Below, piece after piece: positions 52,644 to 61,648 of a DNA stretch of 64,000 bases. A program made the translations under genes and the position numbers. This DNA comes from an uncultured Lachnospiraceae bacterium (GTDB lineage: Bacteria; Bacillota; Clostridia; Lachnospirales; Lachnospiraceae): NCBI GenBank assembly GCA_946554445.1, contig CAMNSD010000002.1, positions 124,001-188,000 of the forward strand, given 5' to 3'. The first letter of the stretch is position 1. The number at the start of each line of letters is the position of its first letter. The notes under the pieces were generated by a model. It was not told the origin of the DNA and did no database searches. It was given only the letters and a program-made list of their open reading frames with translations.

Positions 52644-53603
52644 ATGAAGATAGCTGTATTGGAACGGGACAGCGTTGGCACAGATGTGGACGTGAGCTGC
52701 TTTGAGAAATTTGGTGAAGTGACATATTATGGAAATACGGTGGCGGATACAGTGGCCGAACGAGTGAAGGATGCGGAAGTCATTATTTCCAATAAAGCGC
52801 CGATGAATGAAAATACACTAAAAGAAGCGGCACATGTGAAACTAATCTGCTTGTTCGCCACAGGGTACGATAATGTGGATCTGGCCTATTGTAAGAGCCG
52901 GGGAATCAAGGTTGCAAACGTGGTCAACTATTGTTCAACGGCGGTGGCGCAGCACACGCTTCTTCTGGCGTTAGCGCTCTCAGAGAAGCTGGCGTTTTAT
53001 GACGATTATGTGAAGTCTGGAGCTTATGGGGCACAGGATCGCTTTTCTAATTTTGACAGGCCCTTTACCGAACTTGCCGGGAAGACTTGGGGTATTATCG
53101 GTATGGGCAGCATTGGCCATAAAGTGGCGTCTTTGGCGGAAGCTTTTGGCTGTAAAGTAATCTTTTATTCTGCTTCGGGCAAGAGCAGCTGTACGGAGTA
53201 TCAACGGGTAGAGTTTGATATGCTTTTGCAGGAGGCGGATATCTTATCACTTCATTGTCCGCTCAGTGACAGGACCAGGGGACTGATTAACAAAGAAGCT
53301 TTTTCCAGGATGAAAGAGACGGCGATACTCATCAATGTAGCCCGCGGACCGGTGGTGAATACACAGGATCTACATGATGCGTTGATGGAAGGACAGATTG
53401 CGGCGGCAGGACTGGATGTGCTGGAAAAAGAACCCATGGCGAAAGATAATCCATTGCATGAGATTAAGGATAGTACGAAACTGATCATCACACCTCATAT
53501 GTCATGGGCGAGCAGGGAAGCCCGGACGCGATTGGTGGGTGAAGTTATGAAGAACATTCAGGCCTTTTTGGATGGAGAAGACAGGAATATTGTAAATACT
53601 TAA
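52644..53603 (+). CDS. D-isomer-specific 2-hydroxyacid dehydrogenase
   Basis: A 319-residue NAD-dependent dehydrogenase. It has the Rossmann loop GIIGMGSIGHKVASLAEAFG (GxGxxG), the catalytic Arg in INVARGPVVNT, the Glu in GLDVLEKEP and the His in LIITPHMSWASREA. The N-terminal LICLFATGYDNVDL block is closest to glycerate/hydroxypyruvate-type enzymes. Substrate cannot be fixed from sequence; hydroxypyruvate/glycerate or a branched 2-oxoacid are options. AGGTAGG-type site before the ATG; monocistronic by its own promoter. Confidence 0.9.
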   Translation: MKIAVLERDSVGTDVDVSCFEKFGEVTYYGNTVADTVAERVKDAEVIISNKAPMNENTLKEAAHVKLICLFATGYDNVDLAYCKSRGIKVANVVNYCSTAVAQHTLLLALALSEKLAFYDDYVKSGAYGAQDRFSNFDRPFTELAGKTWGIIGMGSIGHKVASLAEAFGCKVIFYSASGKSSCTEYQRVEFDMLLQEADILSLHCPLSDRTRGLINKEAFSRMKETAILINVARGPVVNTQDLHDALMEGQIAAAGLDVLEKEPMAKDNPLHEIKDSTKLIITPHMSWASREARTRLVGEVMKNIQAFLDGEDRNIVNT

Positions 53604-53723
53604 TATAAAGTGTAAACATGTGACAGACAAAAGGGATGTAGTCAAACTGGCAGGATAAAGACAGGGATAAAATAGAGATCAATTATACAAAAGAAAGATA
53701 ACGATAACAGGAGGAGATTTCAG

Positions 53724-55025
53724 ATGGGAATTGCGATTAAAAATGTGCTGGCAGTGCTCCCTCAGGGGGGAGAAGATGTAATCCGGGAAACAAGTCTCTA
53801 TATAGAGGGAGATCGGATTACAGCAATCGGGGATAAACCGGCGGGATTTGTTGAAGACAAGGTGATTGACGGGAAAGATAAACTGGTGATTCCGGGACTG
53901 ATTAACTGTCATACCCATTCTTACATGTCATTTATGAGAAATGTGGCGGATGATTTGTCTTTCATGGACTGGCTCTTTGGCACGATTGATCCTATTGAGC
54001 AGCAGATGACAGATGAAGATACATATTGGGGAGCCATGCTCGCTATTATTGAGATGATGAAGAGCGGGACCACCTGCTTTAACGATATGCAGATGAATAT
54101 TCATCAGACCACGCGTGCGGTGAAAGAATCCGGTATGCGTGCGGTAATCTGTCGGGGGCTTGTAGGAAGCGGCAACGACGAGGCGGGACAGTCGCGTTTG
54201 CGCCAGGCCTATGAGGAGCGGGATGCGGCGAAGGACTGTGATAGAATGACTTTCCGGTTAGGTCCCCATGCGCCGTATACTTGTGACGATGAGTTCTTAA
54301 AGATTGTGGCGGCAGAAGCGAAGCGGGAGAACATGGGAATCCATACACATCTGTCTGAGAGTGAGAGTGAGATCAGTCAGATTCAAGAAAAATATGGCTG
54401 TACGCCGATTGCACTCGCGGAGAGATGCGGTATCTTTGATGTACCGGCTATTGTTGCGCATTGTGTACAGGTGACGGACGAGGATATTGATATCTTAAAG
54501 AGAAAGAATGTCAGTGTTGTGACTAATCCGGCCAGCAACATGAAGCTGGGCAACGGTTTTGCGCCTGTGGGGAAGATGCTTGATAAAGGCGTGAATGTAT
54601 GTCTGGGTACAGATGGCGCTGCCAGTAATAACTGCCTGAATATGTTTCATGAATTGAGTCTGTTGACTTTGATCCACAAAGGAACAGGCAGGACACCCCA
54701 GTGCGTCAGCGCCAAGGAAGGATTTCGGATTGCTACCATTAACGGGGCACGGGCCCTTGGGATGGAAAAAGAGATTGGCTCTATTGAAGTTGGCAAAAAA
54801 GCCGATCTTGCTATTCTTGATCTGAATACGCCCTCCCTCACACCCAGAAATAATTTGATTGCAGGACTGTCTTATTCTGCAAACGGTTCGGAGGTGGATA
54901 CGGTCATTATCAATGGGCGGATCACGATGGAAGGGCGCCGAATCCTTACCATAGACGAGCAGATGGTCTATGATAAGATACAGGATATTATCGTGCGCAT
55001 GGGACTTGATAAAAAGACATATTGA
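53724..55025 (+). CDS. mtaD: S-adenosylhomocysteine/5'-methylthioadenosine deaminase
   Basis: A 433-residue amidohydrolase of the MTA/SAH deaminase family. Metal ligands are visible: HTHS (NCHTHSYMSF), HTHLSESESE (His and Glu), AHCVQVTDEDI (His) and GTDGAASNN (Asp). It converts SAH to S-inosylhomocysteine and MTA to methylthioinosine. The AhcY-type gene two positions downstream could then act on S-inosylhomocysteine. AGGAGG lies before the ATG. Confidence 0.9.
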   Translation: MGIAIKNVLAVLPQGGEDVIRETSLYIEGDRITAIGDKPAGFVEDKVIDGKDKLVIPGLINCHTHSYMSFMRNVADDLSFMDWLFGTIDPIEQQMTDEDTYWGAMLAIIEMMKSGTTCFNDMQMNIHQTTRAVKESGMRAVICRGLVGSGNDEAGQSRLRQAYEERDAAKDCDRMTFRLGPHAPYTCDDEFLKIVAAEAKRENMGIHTHLSESESEISQIQEKYGCTPIALAERCGIFDVPAIVAHCVQVTDEDIDILKRKNVSVVTNPASNMKLGNGFAPVGKMLDKGVNVCLGTDGAASNNCLNMFHELSLLTLIHKGTGRTPQCVSAKEGFRIATINGARALGMEKEIGSIEVGKKADLAILDLNTPSLTPRNNLIAGLSYSANGSEVDTVIINGRITMEGRRILTIDEQMVYDKIQDIIVRMGLDKKTY

Positions 55026-55087
55026 TAGAATGGGACTTATGTATTATGATTCCATTTGATTTTTTGATAGCGCAATGCGTTATAGTT

Positions 55088-55096
55088 TGCTATAAT
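55088..55096 (+). promoter_or_regulatory. Extended -10 promoter of the HDOD gene
   Basis: TGC directly followed by TATAAT (55091-55096) forms an extended -10 element 39 bp before the ATG at 55135, with only a poorly placed -35 (TTGATA, 21 bases away). Confidence 0.45.
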
Positions 55097-55134
55097 AGAC
55101 GCAGGAAGAATATATGTATTAGGGGGAATGTAAT

Positions 55135-56361
55135 ATGCTGGCTACTTTGATACCGTTTTTTGACAAAGATATGAAGGTTCGCGCATACTCCTTGTTTTCA
55201 CAAAAAGAGAACAGCCTTCTGAATCCGCCGATTTTTGGAACAAGCAGCGCTACGGGGTTGGCCGAGATCGAAGGCTTGGATATTGTGCGTAATATTGGAA
55301 TCGATACTTTGTCGCCGGGTACGGATGTACTCATACCGGTGAATCATATCGCAATCTTTTCCGATCTTGAATCGCAATGTGAGGATCTGACGGGCAGACT
55401 GGTACTGTTGTTTGATAAGTCGATTGAAAATACGGAAGCTTATCGGAAGCGTCTCACGGACTTGAAACAAAAAGGCTTTAAGCTGGCTATCATGAAACTT
55501 CCAGTGAATGAACTGGAACAGAACAAGGAACTTTTGGCCTTGATGGATTACATCATACTGGATTATAAGAAGGTAGATGTCTCCAAAGCGAAGATATATT
55601 TTGGTCATTTATATCCGAATCTTACCATATGTGTGGGTAACATCGATAGTCAGGAAATCTTTGATAAATTGAAAGATGATGACAGCTTCCGGTTTTTTGA
55701 GGGTAATTTTTATCGTATTCCTATCAACAAGGGAGAGACGGAAGTATCCCCGCTTAAGATTAACTATCTGGAATTGATGAATATTGTCAATGATGTGGAC
55801 TTTGAACTGACTGAGGCTGCCGATGTTATCGGGCGTGATACGGCGCTGGTAGTAGAACTTCTTAAAATGGTCAATCACATTGCGATCAATTCTGAGGTTA
55901 CTTCCATTCGTCATGCGGCTGCCATCTTAGGGCAGAGGGAATTGAAAAAGTGGATCAATACCGTTATCACCAAAGAATTATGTGCGGACAGGCCTAGTGA
56001 GGTTGCAAGGACCTCCATGCTGCGCGCTAAGTTCATGGAATGCCTGGCACCGGTTTTCGGGCTGGGGACAAAGGCATCGGAAGTGTTCTTAATGGGATTG
56101 TTCTCCATTCTGGATATTATCCTGGATATGCCGATGGAGGAGGCGTTGAAAAAGGTCAATGTGACCAAAGAGATTTCAGATGCGCTAGTATATCACAAAG
56201 GTGATCTGGCCAATATTTATTCTTTTGTGATCAGTTATGAGGCTGCTGACTGGCAGGAGATCAGTAGACAGCTTATTGTTTTAAATGTGGATACCAATAC
56301 TATTTACCAGGCTTATACAGAGACAATGTGCTGGTATAAATCCATGTTTTTTGAAAGCTAA
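55135..56361 (+). CDS. EAL-like/HDOD domain signalling protein (YuxH type)
   Basis: The 408-residue protein follows the YuxH/CdgJ architecture. Residues 1-200 are an EAL-like TIM barrel that lacks the ExLxR active-site motif and so should not hydrolyse c-di-GMP. Residues ~200-408 are an HDOD domain (INYLELMNIVNDVDFELTEAADVIGRDTALVVELLKMVN). Such proteins are thought to be regulatory scaffolds. It lies between the deaminase and AhcY-type genes but has its own promoter-like element, so a link to the methyl cycle is only positional. Confidence 0.85.
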   Translation: MLATLIPFFDKDMKVRAYSLFSQKENSLLNPPIFGTSSATGLAEIEGLDIVRNIGIDTLSPGTDVLIPVNHIAIFSDLESQCEDLTGRLVLLFDKSIENTEAYRKRLTDLKQKGFKLAIMKLPVNELEQNKELLALMDYIILDYKKVDVSKAKIYFGHLYPNLTICVGNIDSQEIFDKLKDDDSFRFFEGNFYRIPINKGETEVSPLKINYLELMNIVNDVDFELTEAADVIGRDTALVVELLKMVNHIAINSEVTSIRHAAAILGQRELKKWINTVITKELCADRPSEVARTSMLRAKFMECLAPVFGLGTKASEVFLMGLFSILDIILDMPMEEALKKVNVTKEISDALVYHKGDLANIYSFVISYEAADWQEISRQLIVLNVDTNTIYQAYTETMCWYKSMFFES

Positions 56362-56475
56362 TACGGCCGGGAAATAGGAAGGCGGTTGTTAGTCATAAAA
56401 CAGTGATGATAGGACAGACGACCATCACTATAATAAAAATTCGGCTGATTAAGAATCTTTAGGAGGAAACTATCA

Positions 56476-57723
56476 ATGAGTAGCGAAATCAGAGACATTA
56501 ATCTTGCCGAGTCCGGTGAGAGAAAGATCGAGTGGGTGAAGAGAAACTGTGATTTACTCCGCACTCTGGAAAAGGAATTTAGCGAATCAAAACCTTTTGC
56601 GGGCAAGAAGGTAACGCTTTCCGTGCATTTGGAGGCTAAGACAGCTTATCTGTGCCTGGTGTTGGCGGCAGGCGGTGCCCAGATGTATGTGACGGGTTCC
56701 AATCCTTTGTCCACACAGGATGATGTGGCGGCGGCCCTTGTGAAAGCAGGACTTGAGGTTCATGCTTGGTATGATGCCACAGATGAGGAATATAATAATC
56801 ATATTCGTGCGGTATTGGAGGTTGGTCCTAATATCATTATTGATGACGGCGGCGATCTCGTGAATATGGTGCATAAGGAGATGAAGCACCTGATTCCCAA
56901 CATCATCGGCGGTTGTGAGGAGACTACCACAGGTATTATCCGTTTGGAAGCCATGAATAAGGCGGGCGAGTTGAAATTCCCCATGGTCCGCGTCAACAAT
57001 GCGGCATGCAAACATTTCTTTGATAACAGATACGGGACAGGTCAGTCCGTATGGGATGGTATCAATAGGACTACCAACCTGATCGTGGCAGGTAAGATTG
57101 TCGTTGTGGCAGGTTACGGTTGGTGCGGTAAGGGTACTGCGATGCGTGCCAAAGGACTTGGCGCAAGGGTAATCGTCACAGAGATTGATCCGATCAAGGC
57201 GATCGAGGCAGTGATGGACGGATTTGACGTGATGCCGATGAAGGAAGCTGCCAAGGTGGGTGATTTCTTCGTGACAGTGACAGGCTGTGACGGTGTCATT
57301 GATAAAGAAGATTTTGCAGAGATGAAAGAGGGCGCTATCCTGTGTAATGCGGGACACTTCGACTGCGAGATCGACATGGCGTGGCTGAAGGCCAATGCAG
57401 TGGAGACCAGGGAACAGCGCAAGAATATCATGGGTTATAAATTACCTACCGGTCAGTGGATCTTCGTGTTGGCGGAAGGCCGTCTGGTGAATCTGGCGGC
57501 GGGCGATGGACATCCGGCGGAGATCATGGATATGAGTTTTGCGATTCAGGCATTATCTGCAAAGTACTTAGTGGAACATGCCAGCGAATTGACCGAGAAG
57601 CTGATTGATGTGCCTGAGGAAGTGGATAAGGATGTGGCGAAGAGAAAGCTGGCGTTCCTCGGTAAGGAGATTGACGTGCTCACACCGGAGCAGGAGAGGT
57701 ATCTGAATAGTTACGCGCTGTAA
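56476..57723 (+). CDS. ahcY: Adenosylhomocysteinase family hydrolase, possibly S-inosylhomocysteine hydrolase
   Basis: A 415-residue NAD-dependent hydrolase with substrate domain (SNPLSTQDDVAAALVK, IDDGGDLVN, EETTTGIIRL), NAD loop (VVAGYGWCGKGTAMRAKGLGA) and the NAGHFDCEID block. It lacks the ~40-residue insertion of long bacterial AhcY proteins. The adenine-contact segment reads SVHLEAKTAYL (His51), the variant I recall from Thermotoga and methanogen enzymes, rather than the HMT-type of classical SAH hydrolases. A TAGGAGG site precedes the ATG, and a hairpin GTGATG/CATCAC is at 56403-56428. Next to an SAH deaminase gene, S-inosylhomocysteine may be the true substrate. Confidence 0.9.
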   Translation: MSSEIRDINLAESGERKIEWVKRNCDLLRTLEKEFSESKPFAGKKVTLSVHLEAKTAYLCLVLAAGGAQMYVTGSNPLSTQDDVAAALVKAGLEVHAWYDATDEEYNNHIRAVLEVGPNIIIDDGGDLVNMVHKEMKHLIPNIIGGCEETTTGIIRLEAMNKAGELKFPMVRVNNAACKHFFDNRYGTGQSVWDGINRTTNLIVAGKIVVVAGYGWCGKGTAMRAKGLGARVIVTEIDPIKAIEAVMDGFDVMPMKEAAKVGDFFVTVTGCDGVIDKEDFAEMKEGAILCNAGHFDCEIDMAWLKANAVETREQRKNIMGYKLPTGQWIFVLAEGRLVNLAAGDGHPAEIMDMSFAIQALSAKYLVEHASELTEKLIDVPEEVDKDVAKRKLAFLGKEIDVLTPEQERYLNSYAL

Positions 57724-57774
57724 CAAACGAATGGCTGTGTAGAGCATCATCAAAGGTGATAATGATTATGAGTT

Positions 57775-57810
57775 AAATCCGCACCCTAAAAACGGGGGTG
57801 CGGATTTTTA
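57775..57810 (+). terminator. Strong terminator after ahcY
   Basis: AAATCCGCACCC (57775-57786) pairs with GGGTGCGGATTT (57796-57807), then TT. In the following stretch to 58092 I see no gene or RNA; it is AT-rich intergenic sequence. Confidence 0.85.
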
Positions 57811-58092
57811 GCAGGTGAGGCTGTGCACAGATAAAGAACGGATTGGGTTCTGTGTCGGTGTAAATGCAATAGATAGTTTAGGGATTAAATATTTACTGGT
57901 AACAGACTATTGATAATTATATAAAAATGGGTAAGATAATAAGCAAGATAGAGCGATGGGAATGGCAGGATGGCAATTTTGAAAGCGCTTGGTCTAAAGT
58001 CGAAAGAAACACTTCGCAAAAATATATAAAACAATGATAAATGTACGGTGAGGTATTTCAAAAAGGAGTGATGATAAAATAGAATAAAAGCC

Positions 58093-58123
58093 TTGCTCGT
58101 GACGTAACGTAATAAGTTATACT
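58093..58123 (+). promoter_or_regulatory. MerR-type promoter with 19-bp spacer
   Basis: TTGCTC (58093-58098) and TATACT (58118-58123) are separated by 19 bases, the long spacer typical of promoters activated by MerR-family proteins through DNA twisting. A dyad TAAC-N7-GTTA (58105-58119) lies in the spacer. The MerR-type gene starts 22 bases later, so autoregulation is likely. Confidence 0.6.
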
Positions 58124-58144
58124 ATATCCGGAGGTGTTTAAGAC

Positions 58145-58945
58145 ATGGAAAATAACAAAGCTATCCCTCAAGGATATATGACAGTGGGTGAAGTTGCCCA
58201 GAAGATGGAAGTGACGGCCCGAACTTTACAGTATTACGATAAAATGGGGTTATTATCACCATCAGCCATGAGTGACGGCGGTCGCAGACTTTATACGGAT
58301 AAGGATATTGTCAGGCTCCATCAGATAGTATCTTTGAAACATCTGGGCTTTTCCCTGGATGACATCCGGGACAGACTGATTCCACTGGACACGCCGGCTG
58401 ATGTGGCAGAGATTCTTACGGAGCAGGCAGATATCATTCGGCAAAAGATTGCAAGCCTGACAGAATCACTCTCGAAGATTACAGCGCTGAAGACCGAAGT
58501 GCTGGAAATACAATCGGTAGATTTTAAAAAATATGCGGACATCATTGTCAATCTGGAAATGAACAACGATTTCTATTGGCTGATTAAACATTTTGACAGT
58601 GAAACGCTGGATGATATTCGCACCCGCTTTGATAAGGAAAGCAGCGCTATTTTTCTGCAGAAATTTCAGCAGTTACAGGATGATGCGATTCGGCTTCAGG
58701 AAGAGAATGTACCGGCAGAAAGCCAGAAGGGACAGCAGTTTGCAAGGGATTACTGGGATTTGATCATGGAGTTTACCGGCGGGGATGCCACCTTGCTTTC
58801 TAAACTCATGCAGATGGGACAGCGCGATGCGTTTAGTCAGGAATGGACGCAGAAGCAGGCAAAAGCAAATGCCTTTATTGAACCGGCATTGGGCGCGTAT
58901 TTTCTGCACTCGGGTATTGATCCAGTTCAGGAGGGCGCCGAATGA
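58145..58945 (+). CDS. MerR family transcriptional regulator (TipAS-like)
   Basis: The 266-residue protein has the MerR winged helix (YMTVGEVAQKMEVTARTLQYYDKMGLLSPS, then GGRRLYTDKDIVRLHQI), a long coiled coil (residues ~85-135) and a C-terminal helical region (FDKESSAIFLQKFQQLQDDAI onward) of the TipAS antibiotic-binding type. It likely activates its own operon when it binds an amphipathic or antibiotic ligand. The stop overlaps the next ATG by four bases, so the downstream membrane protein is the probable effector. GGAGG precedes the ATG. Confidence 0.88.
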   Translation: MENNKAIPQGYMTVGEVAQKMEVTARTLQYYDKMGLLSPSAMSDGGRRLYTDKDIVRLHQIVSLKHLGFSLDDIRDRLIPLDTPADVAEILTEQADIIRQKIASLTESLSKITALKTEVLEIQSVDFKKYADIIVNLEMNNDFYWLIKHFDSETLDDIRTRFDKESSAIFLQKFQQLQDDAIRLQEENVPAESQKGQQFARDYWDLIMEFTGGDATLLSKLMQMGQRDAFSQEWTQKQAKANAFIEPALGAYFLHSGIDPVQEGAE

Positions 58946-59760
58946 AAAAGAATATGAAATTCATCATGAAAGTCATGGTGGCACATTTTGTCACGTATTT
59001 TATATGCGGCATGGTTTTTTCCACATTGTTCCACTACGAAGTTTTGTTTGCGTTAGGTAACACGAAATATTATATGAAAGATGTCCATGGCACTTCCAGC
59101 CTGATTGGGCCATTTGTGCAGATTATAAGAGGAATGTTGCTTGGCGCTATCCTGCTTCTACTGAAAGATAATGTATTGTGTGAGAAAAGAGCTTGGCTGC
59201 GTCTTTGGATTATTTTTGCTGGATTAGGTATTATATGTACTCCTAGCGCTGCGCCCGTATCAATGGAAGGCATTATCTATTCACAATTACCTCTAGAATT
59301 TCATATAAAAACAGCGCCGGAAATCTTGGTGCAGACATTGTTGTTTTCATTTTGGGTGACAGGTGATTTTAAGTGGAAGATTCCTGAAAGAATCAGGAGT
59401 TCCATGATTGTCACTGGAATTTCATGTGTAGGGTTTTCCTTGGGCGGCGTTTTATTAACGCTTGTATTAAAGACTGATATTATGGAAGGCGCCAGTGATC
59501 CATTTGCATATCTGATTATGGTTATTGCCATTCTCATTGTGTTTTTGTCAACTGCATGGTATTTACAGAGTAAAAGGAGTATATCACTTAAGGTCATATA
59601 TTACTTGGTGTGCTATTTCGCAGTAGCGGTACTGCCAACGATTTATAATTATTTGACGGATTCGATACTGAAATCGCCTTTATCACTTGTATTTAGCGGT
59701 TTGCCTGTAATTGTTATAGGATTATATATCAAGGGATTATATTTCAAGGACACAATATGA
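58942..59760 (+). CDS. Multi-span membrane protein cotranscribed with the MerR regulator
   Basis: A 272-residue protein with about seven membrane helices and short loops; no ATP-binding or transporter motif is visible. Its ATG overlaps the regulator's stop (ATGA). It may confer resistance to, or export, the ligand sensed by the regulator. No family recognised. Confidence 0.7.
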   Translation: MKKNMKFIMKVMVAHFVTYFICGMVFSTLFHYEVLFALGNTKYYMKDVHGTSSLIGPFVQIIRGMLLGAILLLLKDNVLCEKRAWLRLWIIFAGLGIICTPSAAPVSMEGIIYSQLPLEFHIKTAPEILVQTLLFSFWVTGDFKWKIPERIRSSMIVTGISCVGFSLGGVLLTLVLKTDIMEGASDPFAYLIMVIAILIVFLSTAWYLQSKRSISLKVIYYLVCYFAVAVLPTIYNYLTDSILKSPLSLVFSGLPVIVIGLYIKGLYFKDTI

Positions 59761-59800
59761 TAGAATGTAATATAAATGGGATTGGAAAGAAGATATTGAT

Positions 59801-60595
59801 ATGGTAGGGATATATGATTGCTTTGGATATGGTCCGGGATATGATGTGTCCTTTGAGGAGAGGTATAGACTGATCAAAAGCGCCGGATTTGATTGTACAA
59901 TGCTTTGGTGGAGCGATAAATTTGGCAGGGGAGTGGGCTATCAAAAGAGTGTACGACTTGCCAGGAATGCCGGATTATTGATAGAAAATATTCATGCACC
60001 GGTTCACGAGCAAAACTTTTTATCATTAGATAATTTGGATGGAGAAAGTGTACTCCGAAATTATCTGCAGTGTGTAAATGACTGCTCTGCATTTGATATT
60101 CCCACAATGGTCATCCATTTACCGGATGATGCATATCCTATCAATCATTTAGGGCTGGAAAGACTGGACATGATGATTGAAAATGCAGAAAAGTATGATA
60201 TTCAGATTGCTTTTGAGAATTTATCCAATATTCAAAATCTGCATCTGGTTTTAGATTCCTTTCCTGCAAAAAATGTCGGCTATTGCTATGATAGTTGTCA
60301 TCATATTAATTATGCGCCAAAGGACGATCTGCTGGGATTATATGGAAATCGTCTGATGGCGCTGCATTTACATGATAATAACGGAAAACATAATCAGCAC
60401 CAGCTGCCGTTTGATGGAGACATAGACTGGCCGGCAGTCATGGGCAAAATATCTTTGACTGGATATAAAGGTGCTTCAACCTTGGAGCCAATGAATTGGG
60501 ATTATGACAAGTTGTCTATGCAGCAGTTCTTAGAGTTGGCATATCAAAGAGCCAGGGCGATTGATGATATGCGGATATCATGTAATATGTTTTAA
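59801..60595 (+). CDS. Sugar phosphate isomerase/epimerase (xylose isomerase-like TIM barrel)
   Basis: A 264-residue TIM-barrel protein of the AP-endonuclease-2/xylose-isomerase-like family. Metal ligands appear at the expected strand ends: Glu in IAFENLSN, Asp/His in CYDSCHH, His-x-His-Asp in ALHLHDNNG and Glu in STLEPMN. Such proteins isomerise or epimerise sugars or polyols; the substrate is not predictable here. It lies 40 bp after the membrane protein gene on the same strand. Confidence 0.85.
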   Translation: MVGIYDCFGYGPGYDVSFEERYRLIKSAGFDCTMLWWSDKFGRGVGYQKSVRLARNAGLLIENIHAPVHEQNFLSLDNLDGESVLRNYLQCVNDCSAFDIPTMVIHLPDDAYPINHLGLERLDMMIENAEKYDIQIAFENLSNIQNLHLVLDSFPAKNVGYCYDSCHHINYAPKDDLLGLYGNRLMALHLHDNNGKHNQHQLPFDGDIDWPAVMGKISLTGYKGASTLEPMNWDYDKLSMQQFLELAYQRARAIDDMRISCNMF

Positions 60596-60655
60596 TTTAC
60601 TGCGGCTTTATTTACTCATAAAATAATTAGAAAACTTTAGCGGGAGAATGATTGT

Positions 60656-61129
60656 ATGTTTGGAAATTTGGGATTTTCCTATATAGGACTGCTGTTTTTG
60701 TTGATGCTGTTTATTCCCAATATGATGTGGACGGGAAAAAAGCCGCAGGGATATAACCCTGAAAATGAAAATAAGATTCTGCTGGTTTTTGAAAGAATAG
60801 GGGAAATGCTGACCTGTTGTTGTGCATTGGTATTTTCTGATTTTAATATACACAAATGGACGCCATGGTCTTTGTGGCTGGCTGCGGCTTTTCTTCTCAT
60901 GCTGATGTATGAGGCATGGTGGGTACGCTATTTTCGGAGCGAAAGGGCATTGGCGGATTTTTACAGTGATCTTCTCGGCATACCCCTTGCCGGAGCAACG
61001 CTTCCGGTCATTGCATTTTTTATGTTGGGGATATATGGAAAGGTTATATGGATGTTAATAGCGACGGTTATTCTGGGGATTGGGCATATAGGGATACACA
61101 TGCAGCACAGAAAAGAACTTGAGGTTTAG
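60656..61129 (+). CDS. Small membrane protein of unknown function
   Basis: A 157-residue protein with four to five helices, including a Cys-rich segment (LTCCCALVFSDF) and WTPWSLWLAAAFLLMLMYEAWWVRYF. GGGAGA precedes the ATG. No family recognised. Confidence 0.65.
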   Translation: MFGNLGFSYIGLLFLLMLFIPNMMWTGKKPQGYNPENENKILLVFERIGEMLTCCCALVFSDFNIHKWTPWSLWLAAAFLLMLMYEAWWVRYFRSERALADFYSDLLGIPLAGATLPVIAFFMLGIYGKVIWMLIATVILGIGHIGIHMQHRKELEV

Positions 61130-61171
61130 GGGCAGCAGAGAGCAGAAAGATTATTTATATCTAAATGGGTA

Positions 61172-61225
61172 TTGACATTTGTTGTCTACAAGCGTAAACT
61201 ACATTTAAAGTCTACACGCGTAGAC
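61172..61225 (+). promoter_or_regulatory. Promoter of the blaI-blaR-like operon with two BlaI-type operators
   Basis: A consensus -35 TTGACA (61172-61177), 17-base spacer and TAAACT (61195-61200) form the promoter. Two related dyads overlap and follow it: GTCTACAAGCGTAAAC (61184-61199, between -35 and -10) and GTCTACACGCGTAGAC (61210-61225, around the start site). Both share GTCTAC-N4-GTAGAC symmetry with TACA cores, 26 bp apart, as in BlaI/MecI operators. Confidence 0.8.
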
Positions 61226-61253
61226 AATATAGGAAAGGAATAGTTGTTTCAAA

Positions 61254-61625
61254 ATGGCGGACAGGAAAATATCGGATGCGGAGTTGGAAATATTAGAAGT
61301 ACTTTGGGCAGCAGGAGAGGCATTAAATGCCAATGACATCCGCGCAAGACTGAGTCAAAATAAGGACTGGGAGCGGACCACGGTGCTGACATTGATCAGA
61401 CGGCTTTTGGATAAGGGTGTGATTTCTCAGGAAAAGAGAGAGGTGTATTATTATATGCCCTGTATAGAGCGCAGTGCTTATGTAAAAGAGGAGACGAAGA
61501 ATTTTGTTAACAAATTTTTCAAGGGCAGTGCCAAGAATCTGACGGCAGCTTTGATCGCGGATGAGGAGATGTCAGGAGAGGAAATTGAAGAATTGAGAGC
61601 ATATTTCCGAGACAATTTTCGGTAA
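61254..61625 (+). CDS. BlaI/MecI/CopY family repressor
   Basis: A 123-residue winged-helix repressor (ISDAELEILEVLWAAGEALNANDIRARL, then TTVLTLIRRLLDKGVISQEKREVYYYMP) with a C-terminal dimerisation helix (FVNKFFKGSAKNLTAALI) that includes the region cleaved in BlaI/MecI. It should bind the two GTCTAC dyads upstream and repress itself and the membrane protease that follows. The next gene starts 23 bases after its stop. Confidence 0.93.
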   Translation: MADRKISDAELEILEVLWAAGEALNANDIRARLSQNKDWERTTVLTLIRRLLDKGVISQEKREVYYYMPCIERSAYVKEETKNFVNKFFKGSAKNLTAALIADEEMSGEEIEELRAYFRDNFR

Positions 61626-61648
61626 TTTGGAGTAAAGGGGTGTGGATT

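Noticed and set aside
54079-54348. Reverse-strand frame inside the deaminase gene
   Set aside because: It is a shadow of mtaD, whose metal-binding motifs prove the forward frame.
56362-56475. SAH or SAM riboswitch before the ahcY-type gene
   Set aside because: Only one short hairpin is visible; I cannot match the conserved cores of SAH or SAM riboswitches.
57970-58029. 19-codon frame in the gap after ahcY
   Set aside because: No ribosome binding site at a proper distance and too short to judge; probably chance.
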